Both the position numbers and the translations under genes were made by a program. Below, in pieces: positions 24,541-36,648 of a DNA stretch of 64,000 bases; the stretch's first letter is position 1; every line of letters starts with the position of its first letter. The stretch spans positions 119,574,656 through 119,638,655 of the forward strand of contig CM076848.1 of NCBI GenBank assembly GCA_039519185.1. The letters are read 5' to 3'. The notes under the pieces are model-generated. The model did not search any database, was not told where the DNA came from, and was given only the letters and a program-made list of their open reading frames with translations. This DNA is from Astragalus membranaceus. Taxonomy: Eukaryota; Streptophyta; Magnoliopsida; Fabales; Fabaceae.

Positions 24541-24720
24541 GCCACTCAGGCGACATCAACAATTACAACTGCCACTCAGGCGACATCAACAACTACAATT
24601 GCCACTCAGGCGACATCAACAATTACAACTGCCACTCAGGCGACATCAACAACTACAATCGCCACTCAGGCGACATCAACAACTACAATTGCCACTCAGG
24701 CGACACCAACAACTAAAAAT
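24541..24720. repeat. Six 30-bp tandem repeats in TekN internal region
   Basis: Exact 30-bp period. Unit GCCACTCAGGCGACATCAAC plus AA(C/T)TACAA(C/T)T, repeated six times with very few changes. Because 30 is a multiple of three, one frame stays open through the array (LPLRRHQQLQ-like), but nothing suggests it is a protein gene. Confidence 0.93.
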
Positions 24721-26261
24721 CAACAACAGAGCAACATCATCAACGACAACAATATTAACAACTCAGTCACACAATCGGGCACTAAGGCACCGACAACGGT
24801 TAACAATCGAATTAGGCACAACTCATAAAAATAGAGACAGTCAACAACCCAAAAACAGGCACAACTCGTAAAATAGCAGCAGTGTACAAAAGTAGGGACA
24901 GTAACAGTTATTCTTGAAAGCACTGACAGCGGCCTTAGGAAGCAGCAACAACAACTTTTAAAAGGTAGCAACATTCATTTTCAGCAATAGTCATTTTGCA
25001 GAAAACCATAACAATTATCCGAATAAAACAACAACATTATTTTCTGAAAACAGCAATGATCATTTTTCAGAAACAGCAACAATTATTTAAATAAAACAGC
25101 AACAGCAGTTTAAACAAACAGCAGTGGCATTCGACTTTTTAAAACAGCATGGCATTTATCATTCAAACAGCAATAGCAAATAGCTCAGGATAATCCACGA
25201 AGCATTATCAACTAAGTACACAGGAAAACGGTTAACATTTAAAACCTTATTACAACTAGTCAGCCCAAAAGAATAGTTACATTAACATTTACAGTAATTA
25301 GTTAATTCGGCCCCAGTGCACAAGCGTCCAAAATGCACATTTTTAAATCTTAAGATTTTTAAAATCACGTAACGCATATCGCAAGAGTGCAACTGCTAAA
25401 ACAAAATCCGAATCGTTTATAAAAGTGATTTTCAATGCTAATCTCGGTATCCAGCCGTAAAAGTGTTTAATGGATGTTCAAAAACAATTTCGGAACTTCC
25501 ATTATTTTTCGGATTATAAAACCCTATAGCGCAATTCAAGGAGTAACGACCAAAAAGATTTTGTCATAAAACTCAAGCATACAAGACTCCATCTTGAGGA
25601 AAATTAGGCGAGTCAAAATAGCAATCACATGAGACGGTAGTCCTCAGCTAAATTGTTACATCAAATTGCGGTCTTTTCCAAAAAGAGTTGAGGTCAAAGT
25701 TATAGCACTCAATGAAGATATTTTTCGTTTGTAGTGATTAAACGCTACGACAGTTATTAGTGCAGCAACAGCTTGAGATAGTTTACAAAAATAATATTTT
25801 CACAACGCACTCGGTTTTTCAAAACATCACACGTATTCACAGGATTTTTCGTAAAAGCTCAGCGTCGACCTCTTAAAATAGTTCGGACACATCAACATAA
25901 AAAAGTACATGCGACTTAACAATCCACAGCAACAGCGATTAATTTTTGACATTTTTATGTAAAACACACAGAGCTCAATATCAACTAAAACACATGTGAA
26001 CATTTAAACAACATGACAATTCATTTAGAAGCACACAGCAATAAGGTCAACAATAAGGATCACAACAGCAAAACACAGTTCTCACACTGAATACACAATA
26101 GGGCACACAGCACTAGTAGGGAAATCTCCCCCACTAGTTCACTTACCAATAGAAACTTTCCGGTGTACCTGCAACACAAACAACGGTCAGCACTGAAAAG
26201 ACAACAGTTGGTCACTATCTGACACAACGACTTGACGACTCGGCCGGACAGACCAACCATT

Positions 26262-26273
26262 GCTCTGATACCA
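26262..26273 (-). other. TekN primer-binding site, copy 1
   Basis: The reverse complement is TGGTATCAGAGC, four bases from the LTR2 start at 26278. Identical to the TekA and TekB primer sites. Confidence 0.9.
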
Positions 26274-26277
26274 CTAA

Positions 26278-29057
26278 TGTAACACCCCTTTTTTACCCGG
26301 TAATTTTGTTTAATAAAAATATCAGAGTTTTCAAAATTTAATTACACCTCAAGGGATGTCACACTTCAAATAACTCGCTTTTCGAAAACAGTCTTATAAT
26401 AACTTCAAAACATCATTATCAATTAAATTACAACTTCGCATCCAAAATCCAACAGTTTAATCAGAAAAGGCATTACAACTATGCCAGGCTTGCAACCCTA
26501 AAATCCAATAACCACAACAGTCATAATGACTTACACGACATTCATTCCCCTCCCTAGTGTTACATATCAGAGCATGACGACTCTACTCAAGGAGTGAAGC
26601 TAAAGGCCTTCACTAAGAATCACCTGCACGTTACCAACATGGGGGCAACATTCAAACAGGAAAGGGTGAGCATCATTTCAATCCATATAATAGAAAATAT
26701 GATAAGTACTAATCCTGGGCCACGAACTAGAACAATCAGCATCCAAAAACACCAAATATCACGTCACAGTCATCATTCGCATCACTTACAATAACTCATC
26801 TCATGTCATGTAGATTTATGAAATGCAACCCACTCGCGGGTATATGCATGAAGGTACCTTTTCACAAAACGTCGCTTAGCCCTTAAGGCCTCATCGTCAC
26901 TTAGCCACTCAGGCCCCAAAAACGTCACTAGGTTTATGCATATGGGCATGAGACACTATGATATGCACCACTCACAATACACAAACACACAATTATTCAA
27001 TTCATGGTCAACTATGTGACCCGTCACTTACCGGTTTGCTCGCAAAGAGCACAGCACCTGTCAAATCCACAATCAGCACACAACGTCACTAGGCCATTTA
27101 GACCTTAACATCACTTAGCCCTTCGGACCTCAAAACGTCACTGGGTTTTCATCGTCACTTACACATAATTATCAATCAACTCAAATAATAGCCACTGAGG
27201 GCAAAACGTCATTTTCACGTCACTATAATAATAATAACCACAAAGGGCAGAACAGTCATTTACACATCACTATAATTAACAACAGCCACTAAGGGCGGAA
27301 CAGTCATTTACACATCATTATATATAATAATCACCACAAAGGGCAGAACAGGCTTTTACACGTCATTATAATTATTATTAGCCACCAAGGGCAAAACAGA
27401 CTTTTACACGTCATTACAATTATTATTAGCCACCAAGGGCAAAACAGAGTTTCACACGTCATAACTAATAATAAATAGCCACTAAGGGCGAAACAGTCAT
27501 TTAACTAGCCACCAAGGGCATCCTCGTCATTTACACATCATTATCATTAACTTTGGCCACTAGGGGCAAAACAGTCATTTTGACACTACCACGTTAAAAC
27601 TGTTGTTTATACACCAAACGGGGTTTTTAAGGAACTCCATGTCACTGGGACGATCACCGAGGTCAGCCACTTGGGCGCCCACAAACAGTCAGAAAAATAA
27701 CAATTTTTCATTTCAAAAATTGGACCCATAGATAGACAACGTAAAAAGCTTCACGACACTTTTCGAATCGCTCAAAACGGACGTCTGAGTCAAAAGTTAT
27801 GCTAAAAATAAGTTTGGGAAAAATCAAGCAACATCCTGGAAATAGGCGCCTTAGGCGCCCAGGCAACCAGGCAACACGCGCACTGGCGCCCAGCGCCCAG
27901 GCGCGCAACACAACGCACACACACAACACAACGGGCGCTCAGCGCCCAGCGCCTGGCGCCCAGCGCCTTGGCGCAACACGCAGCAACACACATGGGCGAT
28001 CAGCGCCCAGCGCCTGGCGCCCTGCGCCTTGGCGCAACACCCACACACACGCTTGGGCGCTCAGCGCCCAGCGCTGGCACCCTGCGCCCAGCGCCCAGCC
28101 ACACAGGAAAATTTGGCAACACACAGCAACCCACACAAGCCACAGGCGCCCAGCACAGGCACTTGGCGCCCAGAAAACAGCAACAACAAACCCAGAATTT
28201 TTCCAACAACTCTTCAACACTAAAAACCAAAAATCACCATTTTTCCCACAATTTTCCAAGACACTAAAAACTGATTTTTAACAATTTAACTCATCAAAAT
28301 CTTATATTTTTCAACACTCAAAATAACACTTAGTTTAGTCAATTAACAAAATTCCTTTGAGCACCATTATCACATCACCTTGGCACCTAGGCGCCTATGC
28401 ACACATTCATCCAATATTGCGAACAACAAAAACAATCCATCATACCAAATTTCAGTTTCATGGATACTCAAAGGCCACAAGTCATCAAACGACGCATAGG
28501 TCGCAATTACCTCAATGATTATAATTCCAACAATTCAATTCGCATCCATATATAAAACGCAACAAATCAATTCGCATACACATACACCAAAACTCAACCA
28601 TTCAGTTCGCATACATATATATATAAAGCCCAACATCAACAATGCATCAAGAACACATCAAGAATTCACGCATGCATCAATTCGCATATACTCATAACAA
28701 ACATATATGAAAGTTATCATCAAGAACATCAAGAAACGCAAAAGAACATCAAGAACATCATGGATCTAGTGGAAACCTTAGATCTAGGACCTATCATATG
28801 ATTTATTAGATAGAATGATAGAGCTCCCCTAACCTTTTCAAGAAGAAGAATTCGATGCCCTAGGAGAAGTCACCTACAGAGCCACAGCAACAACGGAGAT
28901 CCTTTCCTCTTGATCTTCGAATCCTCTTCTCCTTCTCCTCTTGGCCGCCCCCTTGCTCTCTCTCTCTTTCTCACGCTCCTCTCTTTCTCTCTTCCTTTCT
29001 CTTTCAATTTCGCAACAATAGCCAAAACCCTAACCCTCAATTGGCTTGCCCCCTTCG
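26278..29057 (-). mobile_element. TekN LTR2, first part (mosaic)
   Basis: LTR2 is shared by the two internal regions. From 26278 to about 28115 it carries the LTR3 variant at eight diagnostic sites. At one site near 28470 it has the LTR1 base, and it then contains TekB-1b at the same CTTCG (29053-29057) as LTR1. It has a private 13-bp deletion near 27640. GGCGCC tract at 27845-28175. No gene is seen. Confidence 0.9.
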
Positions 29058-31690
29058 TGTAACACCCCTTTCTACCCGTCACTTTGTTTATAAAAATCAG
29101 AGTTTGAAAAATTTCATTCATAGGGAGTGTTACACATACTCCAATAAAACGTCGCTTATCAATTTTGAAAACAGTTTAACTCAATAATCATTCATCCACG
29201 TAGCACGTCAACATAAAAATCTCAAGCCTCATTTAACGTCGCTTATAAAACTCAACATAACAAAACCAACTACGCAGCGGAAAATAGTAAAACATAACCA
29301 AATAGTCCACATGGACATGACAACCAAAAATCATTAATAAATGCCGAGTTCGTTTTCCCCCTGAGTGCTACGTATCAGAGCATGACGACTCGACTCAAAA
29401 AGTGAAGCTAAGACCTTCACTGGGAATCACCTGCACGTTACCAACACGGGGGTAACATTCAAACAGGAAAGGGTGAGCATCATTTCAGTCTATATAATAG
29501 AAAATATGATAAGGACTAATCATAGGCTACGCACTAGAACAATCAGCATCCAATACACTAAACATCCACATCACAGTCATCATTCACATCATTTACAATA
29601 ACTCATCTCATGTCATATAGATTTATGAAATGCAACCCACTCGCGGGTATATGCATGAAGGTACCTTTTTACAAAACGTCGCTTAGCCACTCAGGCCTCA
29701 TCATCACTTAGCCACTCAGGCCTCAAAACGTCACTGGTTTTATGCATATGGGCATGAGACACTATGACATGCACCACTCACATCACACCATCACACAATT
29801 ACTCAGATCATAGTCAACAGTGTGACCCGTCACTTACCGGTTTGCTCGCACGGAGCACAGCACCTGTCAAAATCATAATCATCACACAACGTCACTAGGC
29901 CATTTAGACCTTAACATCACTTAGCCCTTCGGGCCCCAAACGTCACTGGTTTTTCATCGACACTCACACATAAACATCAATCAACTCAAATCATAACCAC
30001 TGAGGGCAAAAACGTCATTTGACTAACCACTAAGGGCATCCTCGTCATTTAGACATCATTATCTACAACTTTGGCCACTAGGGGCAAAACAGTCTTTTAC
30101 ACATCATAACTAATAATAATTAGCCACTAAGGGCAAAACAGTCATTTAACTAGCCCCGAGAGCATCATCGTCAAAATCATCATTTTTGACATTACTTCGC
30201 TAAAACTGTCGTTTATACGCCAAAAGGGTTTTTAAAGAGCTTCATAGCATTTTTCAATGTCCCTGGGACGATCACCGGGGACAGCCATTTGGGCGCCCAC
30301 AAACAATCAGAAAATAACAATTTTTCATTTTAAAAATTAGACCCATAGATGGACAACGTAAAGAGCTTCACGACACTTTTTGAATCGTTCAAAACGGACG
30401 TCTGAGTCAAAAGTTATGATAAAAATAATTTTGGGAAAAAATCAGGCAACATCCTGGGAACAGGCGCCCTAGGCGCCCAGGCAACCAGGCAACACGCGCA
30501 CTGGCGCCCAGTGCCCAGGCGCGCCACACAACGCACGCACGCAACACGCACGGGCGCACAGCGCCCAGCGCTGGCACCCAGCGCCTCAGCGCAACACGCA
30601 GGCAACACGCACGCCACAGGCGCCCAGCGCCCAGGCGCGCACACACGCACAGCACAACACAACACGGGCGCCTAGCGCCCAGGCGCACACACACACGCAG
30701 CACAACACAACATCAGGCGCCCAGCGCCCAGCACAGGCGCTTAGCGCCCAGAACACAGCAGCAACGTCCAGAATCTTTTTCAACAATTTTTCAACACTAA
30801 AAATTGGTCTCCTAACAAATTTTAAAGTGTAAAAACTCCATTTTTCCAGCAACTAAAAAAAACACTTTTCTCATTCAAAATCACCAAGACTCAATTTATC
30901 GAAACTCAATAAAACAAAACAACATCACTAACACCCTCATGGCGCCCTAGGCGCCCAAAACCTCTACAACCCTCATGCGACTTCACTTCCAACAAATCAA
31001 CGCATAGATCAACACCATATTTCTCATTACATACGCATAACACCATCAATAATGCAAATTCATAGATCAAAACCAAGCAATAAATCAATTCGCATGAACT
31101 CATGATTGATATATATATACGAAAATTTACATCAAGAACATCAAGAACGCAAAAGAACATCAAGAAAGCAAAGAACATCAAAAACGCAAAGAACATCAAG
31201 AGCGTCATGGATCTAGTAGGAACCTTAGAGCTAGGACCCATCATATAATTTATTAAATAGAGTGATAGAGCTCCCCTAACCTTTTCAAGAAGAATTCGAT
31301 GTCTAGGAGAAGTCACCTACAGAGCCACAGCAACAACGGAGATCCTCTCTTCTTGATCTTCGAATCCTCCTCTACTTCTCTTCTTGGCCGCCTTGCTCTC
31401 TCTCTCTCTTTCTCACGCTATTCTCTTTCTCTCTTGCTCTCTCTTTCAACTTCGCAATTCTTCCACCAAAACCCTAGCCCCCAACAACCTAACCACTTCG
31501 CATATGACAAGAATAATGGGCTTGGGCTTCTCACTTAGGCCCAAGTCCATTTGGTTTGGCACCTCCACTTTCTAATACTTCCTACACATATTAGTATAAA
31601 TTCTGATTAATTAAATTACATCAAATAATTTAATTTAAGTCCCCAATTACTTAATTAAATAAATTAATTAAATAATTTTAGGGTGTTACA
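29058..31690 (-). mobile_element. TekB-1b 3' LTR
   Basis: 2633 bp and a close match to 11874-14507, with the 3'-LTR-specific variant GAAAGCAAAG near 31167. GGCGCC tract at 30460-30755. No gene is seen. Confidence 0.92.
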
Positions 31691-31705
31691 ACTCTCCCCC
31701 ACTTA
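31691..31705 (-). other. TekB-1b polypurine tract
   Basis: The reverse complement TAAGTGGGGGAGAGT is directly upstream of the 3' LTR and overlaps the pol stop codon. Confidence 0.86.
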
Positions 31706-34163
31706 GAATATTTCGTCCTCGAAATTTACCTGATCAAACAACTCTGGGTAGGATTCTCGCATCTTGCTCTCTAGCTCCCAAGTCATACTCTCGCCGGCAG
31801 CTCCTAGCCAGACCACTTTCACTAATGCAATCTCTTTGCCTCTAAGTGCCTTCACTTCACGATCCTCAATCCGTACGGGCATCGTCTCCACAGTGAGATT
31901 ATCCCGCACCTCTACATCGTCCATCTGGATCACATGAGATGGGTCCGAAACATACTTCCGAAGTTGCGACACGTGAAACACGTCGTGCAAGTTCGAAAGA
32001 TTTGGCGGTAAAGCCACTCTATAAGCCACATTTCCGATCCTCTCGGATATCTGATAAGGACCAACAAATCGAGGAGTGAGCTTCTTCGATTTCAACGCTC
32101 GACCAACGCCGGTAATAGGAGAAACCCTCAAGAACACATGCTCACCCTCCTGAAACTCTAAATCCTTCCTCCGCTTGTCATGATAACTCTTCTGACGACT
32201 CTGCGAAGCCTTCATCTTCTCACGGATCATCTTGATCTTCTCTGTAGTCTCCCGGACAATCTCCGGTCCCATAACTACACTCTCTCCCGAATCATACCAA
32301 CACAATGGCGTCCTACACTTTCGACCATACAATGCTTCAAACGGTGCCATCCCAATGCTGGCATGGTAACTGTTGTTATAAGTAAACTCAATCAACGCAA
32401 GGTAGGAATCCCATGAACCCCGCTGTTCCAATACACAAGCCCTCAACAAATCCTCTAACGACTGAATTGTCCTCTCTGACTGACCGTCTGTCTGGGGATG
32501 ATACGCCGAACTCATTTTTAACTTAGAACCCAATTCTTTCTGCAAACTCTTCCAAAACTCGGAAGTGAACCTCGGATCCCTATCTGACACAATACTCTTC
32601 GGAACACCGTGCAGCCTCACAATTTCTTTGACATAGACCTCTGCCAACCTCGACACCGGATAAGTGATATTAATAGGAATAAAATGAGCAGACTTCGTTA
32701 ACCTATCAATGATCACCCAAATAGCGTCGTGACCCTTAACAGTATTCGGTAACCCCGTCACAAAATCCATCGCTATGCTATCCCATTTCCACTCTGGAAC
32801 TTCCAACGGTTGCATTAACCCTGCTGGCTTCTGGTGCTCAACCTTCGACTTTTGACAGGTCAAACAGGCATACACAAACTGTGCCACATCCCTCTTCATA
32901 CCATACCACCAAAACATCTTTTTCAGATCTTGATACATCTTCGTCGCTCCGGGATGGATACTCAACTTGCTACGGTGACCCTCTTCTAAAATTGCCTTTC
33001 TCATCTCTTCATCGTCCGGAACACAGATCCTACTTCGAAACCTCAACACACCACTGGAATCTAATTTGAAATCTTCATCTTCGGACTGACCAGCCCCATT
33101 AATTAAATCCACCAGCTTGACATCTGTCTTCTGAGCTTCCCTGATGCTGCCCAGGAAATCATTATCGATCTTTAACATTCCCAGCTTGACACTGCGAGGT
33201 GTCATTTTACAAACCAAACTCAAATCTCTGAATTCTTCGATCAACTCTAATTCTTTCACCATCATTGCCGACATATGCAAAGACTTTCTGCTTAAAGCAT
33301 CAGCCACGACATTAGCCTTGCCGGGATGATAATTCAAACCAAAGTCATAATCCTTCAAGAGCTCCAACCACCGACGCTGTCTCATATTCAACTCTTTCTG
33401 ATCGAACAGATACTTTAGACTCTTATGATCACTGAACACTTCGAACCTCGAACCATAAAGGTAGTGCCTCCAAATCTTGAGCACAAATACCACAGCAGCC
33501 AACTCCAAATCATGCGTAGGGTAATTTTTCTCATGAATCCGCAACTGCCTCGACGCATACGCAACGACTTTCCCATCCTGCATCAATACACCACCGAGAC
33601 CCATCTTCGAAGCGTCACAATACACAACGAACGGTTCCTCTGGATTAGGCAACGTCAAAACAGGCGACGTCGTCAATCTCTTTTTCAGTTCCATAAAACT
33701 TTCCTCACACCGAGCATCCCAAACAAAAACTTTACCGTTGCAGGTCAACTGAGTCAACGGAAGGGCCAACTTGGAAAAACCCTCGATGAACCTCCTGTAG
33801 TACCCAGCCAAACCCAAAAAGCTTCTATTCTCTGTTACGGACTTCGGAGACTCCCACTCCAATACTGCTTCTACTTTTGCCGGATCAACCGCAATACCAT
33901 TACCAGAAATCACGTGCCCAAGGAAACTCACCTCTCTCAGCCAGAATTCACACTTCGACAACTTAGCGTACAACTTTTTCTCTTTTAAAACTTCCAACAC
34001 TGACTTCAGATGCTCAGCATGCTCTTCCTCTGACTTAGAATAAACTAGAATGTCATCTATGAAGATCACCACAAACCGATCTAGGTAATTATGGAAAATA
34101 CGGTTCATATATTCCATAAATACACCAGGAGCATTGGTCACACCGAACGGCATCACTGAATAC
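31703..34163 (-). pseudogene. gag-pol: TekB-1b pol: RT 3' half to chromodomain-like tail
   Basis: Same content as the copy-1 pol: RT from MPFGVTNAPGVF with FIDD (near 34054-34065), RNase H, integrase HHCC plus D, D, E, GPY and the chromodomain-like tail, open for over 817 codons and ending FEDEIF. Differences from copy 1 are few single residues, for example RHYLYG against RHCLYG, RSRIC against RGRIC, and SMTWELE against SMNWELE. The 5' junction with TekA-2 keeps GAGTATTCAGTG, which is closer to the intact TekB-2 sequence than copy 1. It is separated from its gag by 8.2 kb of TekA-2. Confidence 0.92.
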
Positions 34164-36633
34164 TCAAGCGAGTGCTACATTTACTCCACAAATATCAAGA
34201 TACATAACACCGTAAGGAAGGTTCAGTTCGCATCACTAAAACCAATCACCACCAGCAGCGGAATAATAAAGAGTTCCAAAAATTAAAATCAATACATCAC
34301 CAACAAAGTCTAGCAGTTTTAAGAAAATAAAGCATAAACATAGGACACCCCCCCCTGGTGCTACATATCAGAGCGTGACACTTCCTACCAGACGAAGGCA
34401 TAAAGGAATCCTTCACTCGTTATTACCTGCACGTTGCCGACATAAGAAGCAACATAAAGGCAGTAGGGTGAGTCTCTTTTCATAATTAATAACATATGGA
34501 AATTAAGCAATGCGTAGGAAAAAAGGAAAACAAGCACACCAACTCACAACAGTGGGACAATCACATGAACATTCTATATTCCAAACAGCACTACACAATA
34601 TATGATTATGCATGTAATGCAACCCAAACTCCACGGGTACATGCATGTCGGATCCGTCACCAAATACAAATAGGCCGTAGCCTCTGCTCACCAAATACAA
34701 ATTAGGCCGTAGCCTCTGCTCACCAATAATGCACATGCTTCATGCGGTGTTATGGAGAATGCATCACAACACACCACAAATCAGTCAATTTCACATTTTA
34801 AATTCTAGTCTCACCATAGTGCATTAATTAACTCACCAAATTAAAATTAGGCCGAAGCCTCTGCTCACCAATCTCACCTCATCATCACTCACCAAGTCAG
34901 CTCACCACCCACACCAACACCCATTCAAATAGACCAACTTAGGACATTGACAAGACATAGGGAAAGTGGGTAAAAATAGCCATTTGGACACTTGAACACC
35001 ATCAGCCAGAAACACCAGTAAAAATAATTTATTTTTGCATAAAGTTGAGACTATTGGATAGGCACTGAAATTAGCTTCAAAACGCATTTTGAACCGTTGC
35101 ATTTGGATAACCGAGTCAAAAGTTACATTAAAAACAATTTAGGAAAAATGTTTAGACATTCTGGAAACTGGCGCATGGGCGCTGGGCGCCCAGGGGCAAC
35201 ACAGCGCTTGGCGCATGGGCGCTTGGCGCCCAGGAGAGGCAACACGCACAGGCGCATGGCGCTTGGCGCCCAGGAACAACACGCGCAACAGCGCACAGGC
35301 GCTAGCCGCCCAGGGGAACAACACGCACACAGGCGCATTGCGCCCAGCACAGCAACACGGCGCCCAGGCACTAGGCGCCTAAGACCAACTTGCAACAAAC
35401 CTCATTTTTCTTCGAAATTAATTTTACACGAGCCAAATGCTCAGGACATGAAAACCCAATAAAAATTTTATCAAAAACTGAACATTATTTTTGGCGCCCA
35501 TGCACTAGGCACCTAGTGAAAATTTGCAACTCAACTCCTTTGTTGCCAAAAATCATTTTTCATGAGCCATTTTACCTGAGTATAAAAACCTGAAAACAAT
35601 TTTCGCAAAACTATCACCCGGACTTTGGGGCCCTTGGCGCCCATGACACAAGCAACATGTGCCAAAACTGGCAGCACAGGAACACAGAATGGCAACACAG
35701 GCAACAGGCACAACAACACAGAATGGCAACACAGGCAACAGGCACAGCACACAGTGACACAGAATGGCAACGCAGGGCAACAGAATTTTGGAAACAGGCG
35801 CAGCACACTGCTGGGCGCCTGGCGCCCATGACTAGGCGCAACACAGAATTTTTTTCAGCATTATGCATATGGCGCCCAAGGCGCCTAGGGGCTCCCAAAC
35901 AGAATTTTTCCACTTTCAATTATCAATTAAAATCACCAAAACACTCCTATATATATATAATTAAAGTGTCACCATGATCCCCAATTTCACCAAATAAGCA
36001 CCAATGAGACATATGATCAAACATAGGGTATCCAATTCGCATTTTGGCCACAACTCAAGCATCAATCATAAAATTGTCAACATAATAATTCAACAACAAG
36101 CATCATATTATTATAATTCCTCATCAACAACACAATTCAATCATGGAACTAACCTAGGCCCCTAACCCTAAGCAATTCCCAATTCGCATAGTATTAAGAA
36201 CAAAAAGAGGACCCCCTAACCTTATGGAAGTCGAATTGCTAGCCAAGCTCCAAGGGAAGAATGCAAGCCACCAATGAGCCTCCTCCTCTTCTCTATGTGC
36301 TTCGCCTTCTCCTCTTCTTCTCTCCTTCTCTTCGCAACTTTTCTCTTCTCACTCTCTCTTACGTTACTTTTTCTTTCTTTTTCCCCACTTGAGTGAATTG
36401 CAACTAAACTCCCTAGACCCCAAAGAGTCGACTCCTATGCCAAAGAAATGGGCCACGGGCCTAATTGTGGATCACGGGCCCTTGCTCGCACCACCTAAAT
36501 AGTGACAACACCTCCTAATAAAATAAAATAAAATAAAATAATTAAATTCGAATTATTTAATTAAATTAAATAAATATTGTAAGCCTTAAATAACTTAATT
36601 AAATAAATAATTAAATTATTTTGGGGCGTTACA
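34164..36633 (-). mobile_element. TekA-2 3' LTR (truncated at its end)
   Basis: 2470 bp. It lacks the terminal ~76 bp, which are present in the right LTR. It keeps one copy of the 42-bp unit and a short TA run near 35949. GGCGCC tract at 35165-35385. It joins TekB RT directly at about 34164. Confidence 0.9.
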
Positions 36634-36648
36634 ACTCTCCCCCACTTA
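36634..36648 (-). other. TekA-2 polypurine tract
   Basis: The reverse complement TAAGTGGGGGAGAGT lies next to TGTAACGCCCC and overlaps the pol stop codon. Confidence 0.88.

Larger units (their letters stand above)
24164..26277 (-). mobile_element. TekN internal region, copy 1 (no gag-pol)
   Basis: A 2114-bp internal region lies between LTR1 and LTR2. At the 3' side (24164 onward) the reverse strand has the polypurine tract TAAGTGGGGGAGAGT and, before it, GAGGACGAAATATTC, the last codons (EDEIF) of Tekay pol. At the 5' side it has the primer site at 26262-26273 and the leader motif GTCCGGCCGAGTCGTC. Near 26120-26150 the sense strand reads TAGTGGGGGAGAT, as in Tekay gag just before the first zinc knuckle. 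Between these are CAA/AACAGCAACA-rich DNA and a six-unit 30-bp repeat. No protease, RT, RNase H or integrase signature is seen. TekN is therefore non-autonomous and probably used proteins from related Tekay elements. Confidence 0.85.

Noticed and set aside
24541..24720. Regular 30-bp repeats resembling a CRISPR array
   Set aside because: Units are contiguous with no variable spacers, no cas genes occur, and the setting is a plant retrotransposon.
24473..24871. Open frame of 132 codons with LPLRRHQQLQ-like repeats
   Set aside because: It exists because a 30-bp repeat is a multiple of three; no start context or homology supports a protein, and it is antisense to TekN.
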